This document shows positions 24,401 to 37,800 of a DNA stretch of 64,000 nt, in pieces. The translations under genes were made by a program, and so were the position numbers. This DNA comes from Parus major (lineage: Eukaryota; Chordata; Aves; Passeriformes; Paridae): assembly GCF_001522545.3 (NCBI RefSeq), contig NC_031770.1, positions 6,909,321-6,973,320 on the forward strand, given 5' to 3'. The notes beneath the pieces were generated by a model. It worked only from the letters and a program-made list of their open reading frames with translations, searched no databases and had not been told where the DNA came from. Position 1 is the first letter of the stretch. Every line of letters starts with the position of its first letter.

Positions 24401-27400
24401 CTGTTTCCCTCATTTATAGTTGGGGAGGGAGATATTTTGCTGTTGTCATGGGTTTGGCCATAGTCAGGGTTATTTTTTGGAAGGCCTAATCCAGTGTCAC
24501 CACCATCATCTGAAGAGTTTCTGCAGGAGCCAGAGGTGATTGAAATAACTTATCCTGTTCTGACTAAATACTCAGGAATCGTGACCATAAAGAGCTCCAT
24601 CACAGTCACACCATCTGTAGTCTCCAAACTGGGTGGCTTGGATGTGTTAGTACAATTTATCATCATACCTTTCTTTTGCAGTGCAGATGTACTTTGAACA
24701 AATGAAATAATTTTTCTTTATTATCTTCTTGTTAAGGAAAGCAGCCCTTGCGTTTTCCCCAAGTGAAGGGCTTCTCTGAATAAATATGCAAAGTATCAGT
24801 TCACAAAATGACTTTCTCCCAAATCCCTTTGTACGTAGTCCCAGCAGAGAAGGGAGAGCTGAGATGGTTTATAAAACAAATGTGTGCACCTTGCAAGTCT
24901 TTATGAGGTAGTTTGGGGAAAAAAATGGAATGCTACAAAAGAGCCAGGGAGATTCTGGTTAAGTGACAGGCTCCAGAAAATGCCTTGGAGTAGGAAATGC
25001 AAAGTTAAATTTTCACTAGTACCTAAATTACAGTCTGGACTTAATAAAAGCATTTTCAGCAAAATAAAATGTTATGTAATTTGGACTGAATTGTGAAAGG
25101 TTTTGTTAGTTAAAGATAACAATTCCCTTGTAATTCTGGCCTCTGAGCAGAACCTATTTCAGCAGTTAAATCTAAACAGGAGAATAGCAAATAGGCAGGA
25201 ATACTCAGGCGTTAATGCAGCATAAGTGTAGGTCAGGAAGGGCTTGAAAAGTCCTACCCAAGGCAAAATTGCAAATTGGATGAACACTTGTGGAGAGGCT
25301 AATGAGAAGCAGATGCTTAGTCCTTTGGAGTTCCAGCAGGACTGGGGGCAGGTATTAGGAAGGTCAGGTGTTTGAAGTCAGTCTTCCTAAAAGCATATAT
25401 ATATATATAATAAATATATCAGACATATAACTTTTCCAATTCTTGTGAAGTTAAAAATGTACAAGTCATGTTGTTTAATTAAACTATTCTTAGAGAGAGA
25501 GAGACTTGGTGCTTTCCTGGCTGTGCACCCATTTTTCACCTTGGTGTGTGCTAAGAGTGTGGCAGCACCAGTGTCAGCAGGAAAGTTTTTAGCGAGATGA
25601 TTGCATGTCTGGTATGCAAAAGAGCTTGGATTTCATTAGAGAAATGGCAGCTGATCAAAATTAAGTGCTCTTTTAAGAATTAGTAAGCAACAGTGGCACC
25701 GGTAATAATCCAAAGATTTCTTATTCAGTAGGAAGAATTGGTTCATATTAATAAAAAACTTGAACTTTTATGAATGCATGTGGAGGCTTTTGCCTTATAA
25801 AAGTCTCAGGAAACCTTTTGTGCCTCTTTGTTTTTGGGTTGGTTTTCTTTCTTTTTCTTTCTTTGAAAATGGCTCAGTAGATTTATTTTTTTTTTTTTAA
25901 ATTTTTTTTAGTAAATCTGGTGTGTTCTGTGGTCATCAAGGGAAGCACCACTCTGAAAGACTTAGAGTCAATGAGCTAAGTTCATGTCAAATGGTGGCTC
26001 ACATAGAATAAAATACTGTTTAATGTAAAATTTTGGGAGCCATGAAATCTGTAAATAAAAGCTATGTGTACAATGGATCACTTGACTGTTTTTCCCAAAG
26101 TTTTTTTTTAATATATTTATTAAGCTACTCAAGAATACATTGTGATGTTTTAGACTGAGGAATAAATAAACCAAAACCTTTCATGCAGTAGGCTCTCTTA
26201 ATGGTGAACAATAAGCTCGCAGCTACACCACTGTCTTCATCTGAGTTATTATCAGGAGAAATAAAATCTTTGAAGGGCCCTTGAACACAATGGTATTATT
26301 GTGTTTACACATTGGGAAATGATTTGTTTTAAGAAAAAACCCAACCAACCCACCAAAACCAAAGCAACACCCCCTCCCCACCCCCAAAAGAAATGAAAAC
26401 GCTTGTCTTTAAACTGAATAATCTAAGTGCTTTCTCCCAGCTACTAAAAGTTTGGGCTCAGCTGAAGCTACTGGTGTCAAACTCCCATGTTGTACATTTG
26501 AAGCAAATCTCATAAATCCTCAGCACTCCAAATGTCTTCAGCTGCCATAACAACTGCCATCAGAAGTAATAATCAAAGCTCAAATGGGCACAGGGAAGGC
26601 TCTGTACATATTCTGGTAAATCACTCCTTACCATGTTGATGTCAGAAAACAGCATCAATGAAAATTATCAGAGTAGTATTCTAGAGCAGAAGTGTCAAAA
26701 ATTTAGGTTTTTGCAAAAAGGCTCACACAATTTCATATAAATTTTCATTTTATTGTGACCTTAATCATTGTGTACATGGGGTTTCACCTCAGAAGTGCCT
26801 CAGCTTTTGCTGCAAGCAATTTAAATGTGCTTATCACAGATTATGGTCCCTGCTTTCCAATAATTTAAATGGAATAAAAATTATTAAAGTCTTATGGAAA
26901 GTCATAATTTAAATGACCAAAATGCTGGTGTACTTTAAAGCTAATAGGTGACATTTGCCATAAAGAGCAGTGATTGACAAAGCTCCAGCAGTGGAGTAGT
27001 TGTAAATAATTGGACATCTACTGGGAGCTAAGTGCAGGAGTAAGCCTGCCTCCCAGGCGTGCCCTGGCTGCAGAGAGGTGATTCACATGGGTAGATTTTG
27101 CATTCATAAACTGTAGCCAATTTATGAATGCAAACTGTGCATGGAGAACTGAGGCTGCTCTTGTGTTTGATTCCTTTTCCTTGCCTCGCTTTTAGCATTT
27201 TTTTCTGGTGAGGTAAGGTGAGAGCTTGTGTTTGGGTGTCAGGCTTGAGGGTGAGAGCTGCATGCAGGAAGGATTTTATTCTTCTTTTTGGATTGACTGA
27301 GAAGACCTTAAAAACCTTGGCACACCTTGGAGGCATTCCTGTAGTAATGTCCTGCATGGAGAAAGACATGCTCAAGTGATTAGGAAATTAAATCTAGAGG

Positions 27401-29039
27401 GGGACTGACTATAGGATCACTGGCAGAAAGAGTAAAGAATAATACAATTTTAAAAATCATCATGTTGCAGAACACAGTTTCAGGTACAGTACCTTGGAAC
27501 TGGAAGGAGGCAGAGTAGATAGTAAGTGTTGGATTTTTTATTATTTTTATTTTTAAAAGGAATTCTGGGTCAAGATGAAACAAAATCTTAGATCTTTTGG
27601 GAGGTGACTTAAGGGTTGCATCCTTTATAAAAAACAGCAGGATGAGAGGCTAGAGAAGAAAAGGATTAAAACTGAGGCTTTCTGAAAGGGAAGGAGGAAA
27701 TGACAATGAGGTATTTACCAAGTAAATATTTTCCTAGTACAACTTTGAAGTTTGTTTTTTCCTTGGAAAAGCATATAGGTTGGTATGGACAGGGGCAGGC
27801 TGAAGCAGGAGGTGGTTCCATTCAAAGCAAAGCAGGAGTGCCTTGGCCACCCCGTGGAGGCCTTATAGGTATGTAAATATTTACATGGGAAATGAAGTTT
27901 ACTTCTCTCTGCATGGTTCAGCTGTCCTGAAACAGGTATCTCTGAATCCTAATGATTCACTTTCCACCTATTACTTAACTGAAGGAGTGTGGAAGTATGT
28001 AAAAATACTAGGGACTGTCAATGGAAATCATAATCTGACTCATTAATGCAGCCTTCACAGCAGCTGAAGAAGATTCTGACTTTTCCCTGGTACATACAGA
28101 GTCAGTAATTAGCCAGTGACATTGTCTGCATTGCACTACTGTTTTTACAGTACCTATGGAGGAGCTGTTCTTAGGTGACTTGTCACCCTGTTATAGAAAC
28201 CCCATGGAATTCTGAATACGGCAGGTGGGAGAGGATCTGAGACTTTTCTGAAGCAGATTCATAAGAAGAGCCTGGGGTAAAGGGCTAGCAGATCCCAAAC
28301 AACAACTACTGAGTGTTCTGCTGAGCAGAGGGGCTGGCTCTTTGAGTAGGAGTGATTCCCTCAGCTCTTGGTGCTGCTCATGGAGCTGTGGCACATCCCC
28401 TTCCTCTGCCTCTGCAGGGATGTGCAGCCTGGCACTCCAATCTCCTTCCTTCACCTGGGCTTGAGGCTGCAGAGTGCTGGCTGCTGTGTCACGTGGGGAA
28501 ATAGTTCCTACTGCTCCTAATAATTCTCCTGCTCCTTCTTTACTTGGACTTCAGACACAGGGAGCTGAAGGAGAGATTATAAATACATTAGAAGTGTGTT
28601 ACTGTTAGACACTTCACTGCATCTTATGTGTTTTCCCAACACATGCAGATTTCTACATTATTGTTTTGGTTTTTTTTTTCATGACATAGACAGTGTTTAA
28701 AATAAGGATTGTTTTGGAGAGTCTTTTTATAATACTACCAAAGTTTGTAACGTGAGCACCGTAGCTTATCCTGAACTATTTTTAGTTAGCAGTGCTTTGT
28801 TTTTTCTACATTGTTACCCAGATAAACAGAACAAATGGAGAAAGGCTAATTGATTTACCTTGCTCAATTTATGACAACACTTTTGATAACATTTGACATC
28901 ATTTTATTAAACGTGATGAGAAGGGGGAGCTGTGGAATGTTTTGTTCTTCCTTGTATGTTATTTTTGGTAAGTGTCTGGGGTGCATTTAGATAAACTACA
29001 GTGCTAAGTCTAAGCAAGAAAGACCTAAATGTCCACTGA
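24401..29039 (+). other. MACROD2: MACROD2 intron, no gene seen
   Basis: Ordinary AT-rich intron with a short (AT)n tract at about 25395-25409 and a GA-rich stretch at about 25494-25504. TGTCATGGGTTTGGCCATAG at 24445 looked like a possible LTR edge, but no partner terminus was found. Minus-strand open frames at 27028-27375 and 28191-28454 resemble nothing known. Confidence 0.6.
25394..25421. repeat. (AT)n microsatellite, interrupted
   Basis: Seven uninterrupted AT units are followed by AATAAATATATC, an imperfect continuation. Confidence 0.85.
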
Positions 29040-29330
29040 ATTACTCCTATTTGCATTGAGAAATTAACTGTAATTAGCATTCAAGTTCTAATGATACTGT
29101 ATTTGTGAAGCTGATAAGGCCTCTGGGAGTGTGATCGCAAGAAACTTCTATTGTTTACTATATGCAAATCGAGCCACTTAGCTTTAATTAGAGCTTGAAA
29201 CCTGGAGCAATTATCAGCAGTTGCTTTAGTATTAATGAGCTTGACAAAGCTGTCCATCAGTGTTTTATAAGATTGAGAATTAGAATATTTAATCCCAGTT
29301 GGTTCACTGTTCAAAGAATGTGCAGCCTTC
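29040..29330. promoter_or_regulatory. Candidate conserved noncoding element with octamer and TAATTA sites
   Basis: ATGCAAAT at 29162-29169 is a perfect POU-factor octamer. TAATTA at 29185-29190 is a homeodomain core, and AATTATCAGC and TATTAATGAG follow within 60 bases. The stretch has no repeat signature and no coding pattern. Octamer plus homeodomain sites in close order are common in neural and developmental enhancers. This is a motif-based guess; both short motifs also occur by chance in AT-rich DNA. Confidence 0.27.
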
Positions 29331-32300
29331 ATCAAGCAAAACCATTTCATTTTGTAAGCCATCCATTTCATTGGTTCCAGTCACTGAAAAGACTGAAATC
29401 CTTACAAATTTGTATAGCTGCTATTTTCTGCAGGATGGTTTGAGAATATATGTGACAATTTCCTTTAAGGCTTATATTGCCAGTAATTTTTTTAAAAAAC
29501 TAGTTTTTCTAACTGCAGTTGTGCAGTTGCAGTACAGAATTTAGTTGTGTGACATCTGAATATTAGAGCTTACAATAACTATTGACTGATGAGTTTCCTC
29601 ACAAAATTAGCTGATGTCTCCTCGTGTGTGATGGTGATGGATATTTCCTTTCACATTCTGATTTTAGTAGAAGATAATGAAAGATACAAGGGAAAGAGAA
29701 AAAGCTTAAAATACCTTAAAATAAAATGGTTTTTATTTCTCTCTCAATGGAAGCACTAACCATTAGGGTCTTCTGTTGCTGCTCTTTAATGTGGTTTTTT
29801 TTTTTCTTTTTAAAAGCAGTTTTTGTGTTAAAGAAGTAAAAAGTTTCCACAGAAGATCTATATGGGGAGGGGGGGATGTGGTTAGAAATTGGCACTTGAA
29901 TGTTAGTGCTTTTAAATACACTGCTGAAAGTTTTCTATTTTTGAACTCATTCTTTGTGAAGCACTTCTCTCTTCCACAAGCCTTTAAGTAATTCTAATAA
30001 GTACTCTATATAGGGGGATATTTATGATTGTGTATATATTATGTATATATATACATAATATAGATATAAGATGTGTGTATATATATATATATGTAATAAA
30101 GTAATTTATTTTATTGTCATTTCATAGGGAGCAAAACTTAACTGTGAACTTCCTTATGCTCTCACAGGTGAGGCTGAAATGAACCCACCTATGAATATTG
30201 AATATTTTTTTAGTGTATCTCAGGTTTCTTAGGATGCAAAAAAGCTTTACTGAATTGAATGATGATGTCTGACTGCTGACCATTTGGGTATGAAATGCGG
30301 TTTTAGTCCATCTATATTTCAATACTGGTGGTTGTGTTTTCACCAGAGATGGCAGACCAGAAAGCATTTACAGATTATTTTATGGGGTGCTATTGAATGA
30401 CCCCAAACTTTGGAGGAACAAAGTGGGGGTGAGCTGTGGAAATGGCTTCTGGCTTGTAGGAAACATCTCTTGGGGGTCCTGCTCTGCCATCAGGATGGAC
30501 ATCTGGTTTGTGTGTGGATGCTGCTTGCTGCCCTTGCTGCAGGGTGGGTTTTTTCCTTCTGCTGGGGGTTCCAGAGCAGCTGCCACTCAAAAGACAAAGC
30601 CTGGTTACACTCTTAGTTCTGGAAGGCTCATATTGAGAAAGAAAGCCTTGTTTTCAGGGGGAAGGACAACTGTAGAAAGTTTTGAAAGGTTAAATAACTG
30701 TGCATGTTCTAGATCAGTATCTTTGACAGCTGAATACTTTGGGGGAGGTAACACTGAGTCTCATTTGTTTGTACTTCTGTGTAAGCCAGAAGGAGATGGA
30801 AGAGAATTATGAATCAGATGTGGAGATGCTAGTACCAATTAATTCCTCCAGGAAAGCACAGCTTCTAAGCCATATGCTTTTTGGTGAAACCACACTTCTG
30901 AATATATCCTAGGTGAACAGAAATGAGGTTAAGGACTAAGGCTCTATTTCACAGCCAATCAATTGTGTTGTTATGCAGCCATGTATAGGAAATGCATATA
31001 GTAATTTTCTTTGTTATTTTGTCTTTTGGAAAAGGCTATTTAGGAATCATCAGATGTGTGATGAGAAGCCATTAATTACTAACTGGCTCCCAAATCACCA
31101 TCCTTCCACTTCTGGCCTGTGAGTTACTGCTCTGAATGTCCATGTTGGGCCACCTTTGGTATAAACATATGTAACAGTAATCTATATTTCGCATCAGGTA
31201 ATTTGATTTAAGCAACAGACCAAACACTAAAGAATAACAACAGCACATAAGTTACTTACCTCAGTGAAGCTTGTTCTGTGCTAGCTTATTATTAAGTAGT
31301 GAAAATGGGATTAATTTTGCCCCTTTATCCTCTGGCATGAGAGGTAATTAAAAAATTGCAGCATATATTATTTCCTTACTGATACTTTCCCTGCTATTAA
31401 CTTTATAATAATACCATATTCAATTTTTAATACCTAAATTACATAAAGCATTCATTCCTTGGAAGTTTATTTTTCCCTATCTTTTCTCAGCAAGGAAACT
31501 GTGATTTTGTCTTGCCCCAATTCTCTCTGAAGGTTAAATGTGGTTTCAGGAAAAGGAGAAATTGGTGGTGGTGTTGTTTTTAAATGCTCCAAGACTTTTT
31601 AGGTATTTTTGGCATACTGAAAATTTACCATTATTATGCAGTGGTATATATTTAGCATTTGTCATCTTTTTTTTTTTTTTCTTTCTTCTTTTAGTTATTA
31701 TATTCATAAAGATAAAAGACCCATAAATTACCAGTGAATCAAAACCACATTTAACTGTAGTTACTAATTCAGTCATGAAATATTTCTGGTTTTGTTTAGA
31801 GCTCTTCATGTCCCATTACTTTTTTTATATTTATAGCCATTTACCCACAGCAGTGTTTATTTTTTTTTGCAAATAGGTGACACACTCAGCATTTCTTAAA
31901 CCCTTTTATTGGTGTGTTTTCATTTTCATGCATTACCCACTTTGTTTAAAGTTTATTTGAAATCTTCGTGGCAAAAACCTGGAGGGGGACAATTTGTATA
32001 TTTCTATTACATTTATTTTATTTTATTTGAAAATTGGAAGTAGGCTTAACATTAACATTTCTCTTAGGAAAGATTTTGCCTGTTCTCTGATCAGACATGA
32101 AACCTATCAAACAAGCATCACTCTGAACGTAATAAAATTTGGAAGCAGGGATTGCATTTGCCAGGCTGCCATAGGCATTTTAGAAGGTACAGTGTTATTT
32201 GTTCTAGATATAACTCTTTGAGTTTGCTTACATCAAATATCTCTTGCACTCTCCTAAGTGGTAGCTCTGATAAGTTCCCCAGTAAACATGGCAAGGTCAT

Positions 32301-32976
32301 TGCAATTCATTCCCTGGAGTTGCTTCTCGCCGTGGAACAATCACTTCAAGGCACACATTTGTTGTTCAGCAAAGAGCAAAAAGAGAGATGGGACATTGTG
32401 GCTGCTTTAGAGCAGCTTTGATCTTCTCTTTCCTAACAACAGTGCACAATGGTAATTACAGTTCCTTTTAAAACGTGTTACTGAGGTAGGATAATAAGTG
32501 AAAAGGGAATTTTCAGTCATTTTCAGTGTCGATGAATGCGTTATTAACTCCCAGTGATTCTGCAGATGCTATTTCTGCCAGATGAGCCCGAATGAGAGCG
32601 CTTGCCAGATCAGCTATTTCAGGAACTCTGTTTTCTGCACTCAGCAAGGGATGGTTCCAGTCAAGTCTACTTGTAAATCCGAATCCGGGAGACGGGGTGT
32701 CTGTTTGGGCTGCCAGCATATTATGTTACCCCAGCTCTGATTCTTTTGTCTAGAGCAGAACTGAAAACCCTGCTAGAAAATTCCCTTTTTGATGACTGCA
32801 GCCTTGGCTGGCTGGCTGGCTTAGTTCTGCATCGTGGAAGGGCAATGAGCTTTGCAGATGTCTCTGGGCAAGGCAGTGAAACTGAGGAAGGCTGCAAAGA
32901 GAACCCCTTCCAGTACAAAATGGACCACCCCAGATGGGTGTTAGGGCATCAGCACCCATCCCAGGAAATTCTGGCA
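29331..32976 (+). other. MACROD2: MACROD2 intron, no gene seen
   Basis: Contains the AT-rich palindrome near 30.05 kb (listed separately) and a T run near 31670. The + strand frame 30387-30812 is open for 141 codons but has no recognisable domain and is overlapped by other open frames on both strands, which points to local base composition. A mildly CpG-richer stretch lies at 32520-32705. Confidence 0.6.
30030..30097. repeat. AT-rich microsatellite with a 28-base perfect palindrome
   Basis: Alternating TA/TG sequence. Bases 30035-30062 form a perfect 28-base palindrome centred on TATGTATATATATACATA. A (TA)n run follows at about 30078-30092. Such tracts can extrude as cruciforms and vary in length between individuals. 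Confidence 0.9.
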
Positions 32977-33120
32977 TCACAGAATCACACAATCATTGGA
33001 AAATATCTCTAAGATTATTGAGTTCAACCATTAACCTAAAACTGTCACCAGGTGCTGTATCCACAAATTCACATTTTCTCTTTGTGAGACTGACTAGGGA
33101 ACCTTCTGGGCTCCCTCCTG
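32977..33120 (-). mobile_element. CR1 LINE 3'-end fragment (diverged)
   Basis: TCACAGAATCACACAATCAT, then TGGAAAATATCTCTAAGATT and ATTGAGTTCAACCATTAACC, match the reverse complement of the CR1 tail (AGAATCATAGAATCATTTAG, TTGGAAAAGACCTCTAAGAT, CATCGAGTCCAACCGTTAAC). The match continues weakly through GCTGTATCCACAAATTCACA. The body of the element is missing. Confidence 0.85.
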
Positions 33121-34754
33121 TTTTGTGCTGTATGAAATTTGAATAAAGTCATTCCAAGTGACTGTGACTGCCTCAAAATCAAAATATCTAAACCTACTTG
33201 TCACTGGGCAGCTGGTATGCGTTTTTATTTTTTTTTCGAAAGAATTTGAAATTTATTTTAAATTAAAAAGTTTAAAACATTTTAAGTTTTAAAAATTGTT
33301 CGAACCCACAGATTTATATAATTTTTCTTTGTAATTAACTTGAGTGTTTAGACCAACTCCATGTTTAGTGGAGTCTGTAATGGCGTTCCTGAGCTTATAA
33401 ATAGCAGCAAAGCTAGCGATCAGTTTTAGTAATCCATTGGCAGCATTGCTTACCAAAAAAATGTGGACATTTTGAAATTACTTCAGCAAAAAGCTAATCA
33501 AGCTTAGTCACGCTCTCTGAATGACTGACTTCTGCCTAGCAAGTTTCCTTAATTCTACATATGCTACAAAAATTGCAGTTTTGTGGTTTCATGGGAGATT
33601 ATCTAAACTAATAGCTTTTCAGAACAACTCTGCTGTTAAAGATTGTGAGAAGGTTTCCTTGATTTGTTTTTCATTTGTGTTTCCCCTGGACAATATTGCA
33701 GGACTAAACTTGTCTCTCATTATTTCAATTCAGTCTTGACAGTTGTAGCTCCTAATATGCTTTAGTTCTCATTCTCTACAACAGTTTTGATGCAGTGAAG
33801 GAAAATAATTACAGCCAGTCAAAGCAGAAGCTGCAGAGTCTTTTTTCATGTTATGTTGGAAAGCTGAATCTCAGATTTGTAGTTTGAAATTTGTGTTCCA
33901 TAGAATTGAAAACTAGAAAATAATTTTTTGAGCAAGCAAATAATACAGCACCTGTATCAACATGACTGCAATCTGTTTCCCCTGTTACCTTTAAAATGCT
34001 GATTTTTTTTTTAGAGACCCATCAAAACCTCTGTTCCTAAGAGACTCCTTTTATCAGATCAGTTGGGAAGGTTTTTAAGAGGACTTTTGATTCATATGCG
34101 TTTTCTTGGATAAACTGATGGAAAATATTTGGGGGACCGTTAAAGGTTAGCAAAATTCATGATTTACTACAATTAAGTTAAAGAATTCTTCAAATATTTT
34201 TTTTTCCAAGTCAAAATAGTATTTCCTTTGACAAGTGGATGTTTTCTGAAAAGAAAACATTGATCAAATTTTCTTGTGAAGATAGTGCCCTTTTTTAGAA
34301 TTCATTTGCAGCATTACTTCTAGCATGATGTGGCAATCAGAAACATTTTCAGAGGGCTTGGACTTAATGGTCTTTTCTTGAACACCAAGGAATTTAAACA
34401 ATTACATTGTTTATATGCCTTTTTCTTGGATATCTTTTAGTTTTATTGAATGTCTTACATATATTGTTCCTCTTTCACTTTATTTCTCTTTTGGCCCCTC
34501 AGTGTATCTGAGGTCTAGAATTCACAGAAGTGACTCAAGGGTTTTACAGTAGAGTGGCTTCAGTGGGGTAAAAATCAGTTTTACAGCATGTTTGATGTGT
34601 AACTGCCTTCTCTTAAGAGTTGGTAGCAGGAGGATTTATAAAGAAGCATGCAGATTCTTGTTGCAGTTGTCTTGAACGGCTCATGCCAGGATTGAAGCCA
34701 TTAACCAGTCGTGATGACACACTTGTCACTTGCTCACTGAGGAGTGAGTTATTT
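33121..34754 (+). other. MACROD2: MACROD2 intron, no gene seen
   Basis: Very AT-rich between 33220 and 33330, with an 8-bp inverted repeat TTTAAAAC/GTTTTAAA. A perfect 9-bp hairpin with a GAAA loop lies at 34239-34260. No coding or repeat match was recognised. Confidence 0.6.
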
Positions 34755-34880
34755 TAGAATCACAGAATCATTTACATTAGATTAGATTAGATTAGGATTA
34801 GAAACCCTTTGAGATTGTTGAGTCCAACCATTAACCCAGCAAGTCCAACCACTGACCCTTGTCCCCAGCTGCTGCATCTT
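34755..34880 (-). mobile_element. CR1 LINE 3'-end fragment with internal ATTAG expansion
   Basis: TAGAATCACAGAATCATTTA, then GAGATTGTTGAGTCCAACCA, TTAACCCAGCAAGTCCAACC and ACTGACCCTTGTCCCCAGCT, match the CR1 tail in reverse complement. Where the element should read about TAGGTTGGAAAAGACCTTT, it instead has a short ATTAG pentamer array (about 34774-34800). The array has replaced or expanded part of the tail. Confidence 0.85.
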
Positions 34881-37800
34881 TTACTGCAATCTTACTGCAG
34901 TTTAATTGCTTGTCCTCTGTAATAATTTTGGATTTTTTGAGGTTTTTTATACAGGTAAAAGCATTTCCCCACCCTGTTGACCTCAGTGGGATTTGATTTC
35001 AGTCCATATTGAGCTAAAAGTTCTTCTGAAGAGCTCTGTAACTGTCCTCGTTACATATTCTGTAATTTGGTCACCATTAATAAGCATAGTGTTATAGATG
35101 GTGTTGAGGCACCTTGAAACCCAATTGGCTTCCTTTAGGCCTGCACTGGCAATATACAATAATAAACCTTTCCAAATTTGTATCTGTTTTTGTTGAGCCA
35201 TCTGGCTCATCCATAAATAAAATATGTAACTATCAGGAAAGCATTTATAGCTTATCTAGTGCTGTTACTATTAATTTGAAATTCTTGTAAATTTAGTGAT
35301 GTTTTAATTCACAGTCCCTTTATCAAATTGTGCTGTTCTTGTTGCAGAAGAACTAGAGAGGTTTCACTGAGTCAGACCACCAATCTCACTAATTCTTGTG
35401 TCTGCTCTTGAGGAGTGGCAAAGAGCAAATACTTGGAGAAAAGAATGAGCCAAAGAATAGCATGCAGCAATATTATTTTTTTTTCTCTTTGTTTTCTTTT
35501 CTTAATCTCTGCTAAGCACTGGGCTGATGGGTTTTTTTTTTTTCACAATTACATATAACTCCAAGCTCTTGTTTCTGAGTTCTAATAGCTAAATTACAGC
35601 TTATCATTGTGTAAGTAAAGTCAGGAATGTTTTTTCAATGCATGTTAATTCGCATTTGTCAACATAGCATGTCATTTGCCATTTCATCACCTAAGCAGTC
35701 AATTATTGTGGCATCCTTGCACAGCTGTTTGCAGTGGGATTTGTTTGTGAGCTGTCTCAAATAGCTTTGCCCAGGCACAGGTCCCCAGCACAGGGCAGGG
35801 TTGGTAGTGGGTCTGAGGATGCTCTCCATGGCAGTCTGTGTGGAGCCTTAGGGGGAAGGTGAGAGTATCCCAATACATTAATTTTATGCCTTGTATCTCT
35901 TCAGAATGTTTCTGTAAGGGCTGAACTCTATGTGTCAGTGTTAGAAATGCTTTTCAGCTTTTGTCAAGCTTCTTTTCCTTGCCTTCATTTCTTGGCTTAA
36001 GTTTTTGAAGTAGATCATTGAGGCTTTCTTACAGTGTTAGAGATGGCTCACTGGCTCTTCAAAGAACTTGTCACTTGACATGTCTTAGTCTCATTCACTT
36101 TTATAGAAAACACGTTTACAATCGGAAAAAATACACCTGAAAGATGTCAGGGGTGTTTTGGTATGGGTGAGGCTTTTGACACAAGACACCCCTTTTGCTA
36201 GGTCCAAATCTGACAGATACTATAATTTACCACTTCTTCTGGAAATGATGCTCCTGCCCATACTGCTGCTGGTTCTGAGTGACCAGACTGCCTTTTCTGC
36301 TCCTATCACTGCTTGTGCTGTTATTGTTCTCCATGCCTGTTTCATAGTTGATCCTTTCTCCTAGGATTGCCAAAGCAATTCCTCAGCACATCCTTTTTCC
36401 ATGGCACTGGTTAAGCTCTTTGGTGAGCTGCTTGCAGCAGCCAGTCTGAATTTTGGTAATAGGAAACTGAATTAAAGTGCTTCCAGCATTTTTAGATAGC
36501 TGCTGATGCTGGGATGCTTGGCTCCCAGTGGGGAGTGCAAATCAACAACTGGTGTGAAATAATAAGGGAGTTTTGCTTAACACTTACTTCCTTGCCTTTC
36601 ATTTGTGCCTTAATGCCATTATTATCAAAAGATTATTTGTCTGGTCCTTTTTTGTCTTGGGGAAAAAATGGAAGCACCCATCTTGGGCAGCATTGTTAAT
36701 TTGGACTGGGTGCATTTTGTGGGGGAAGAGTTGGTTTTGGCTGCTTATTGTTGTGATTTTCTGTTTGGTGGATTTTGTTTTTTTATTTAATTTTAAATAT
36801 GTCACATTAGATGGTATAGATGTGAAAATCTGCCCAGATACATTTCTTTTTTTGCTCAATGTGTGCCTGGGAAGAAGCAGCACTTTCCTAACTCCTTAGA
36901 GAAAACTCTGTTAGTTTGATGAGGACTGTGAGGAGTGTTTCTGGTTTTAATTATTTTATTATGTGCCTTCCAAATAAACTTTCTCCTAAAGGAATATTGT
37001 ACTGGGGGAGTTAGAAAAGCTCATTAATGGTGCTAGGATATAAAATAAAAACCAATAAGAAAGGATGTGACTGAATCATGGGACTGTGTCTAACTGATAT
37101 CTTGCTCTTAAACAACTAGTTTAAATAAAAAACAAAGCCCTGTCCTCATTCTTGCCTGGCCAAGTGATGCTTCAAAACACTGTCAAGGTGTTGTGTGAGA
37201 TTTTTATGTTTATAAGTTGATAAAAAAATACAAAGAAAGGTTTAACAGGGGATTTATTTGAGAGAAAAAAACTTAATGAATGCTTTAGTCATTTAAGAGA
37301 CTACCTTGGGACACCTATCTATTTTCTCAATAATTATTACACTTAATATTTTTTGATGATTCATCTTTTGCTACAGAACACAATTAAAATGTCATCTTCT
37401 AAATAATAGTTTTAATAATAGTTTCAATAATTTCTCTGGCTTTATTCATGTTACTGGGAACTCCTAATAAAGATTTTTTTTTAATCAGTAGCAGTTCCAT
37501 TTCTTGATAATTAAATGCAAGTTTCATAATCTTGCCACTTTTAATTTGTCCCCAAATGATGCAAGACAACTGGGAGGTTGGTGTAATGCTCATAGTCGAG
37601 GACACACTGTTTTAAATCTTTAATCTTAGAAATCTTTTAAAACCAGTGTTTGAACAGTTTTCTAAAATGCATATAAATCCAAGCTTACTCTTGGAAAGTG
37701 ATAGAAGAAACAGGTTGTGACAAAGCAGTTGGCAGGAATATCAGATTTTTGAAGATTCATTAAAATCTCAAAATCTGATCTCACAGGCTTGGAAAATCTC

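Noticed and set aside
24445..24490. TGTCATGGGTTTGGCCATAG as a possible endogenous retrovirus LTR edge
   Set aside because: No matching second terminus, polyadenylation signal arrangement or target-site duplication could be found.
30387..30812. Plus-strand open frame of 141 codons
   Set aside because: Overlapped by several open frames on both strands in a locally GC-richer patch, and no recognisable motif.
33285..33310. GTTCGAACC resembling a tRNA T-loop
   Set aside because: No anticodon arm, D-arm or acceptor stem is present at the proper distance, and the flanks are AT-rich low-complexity sequence.
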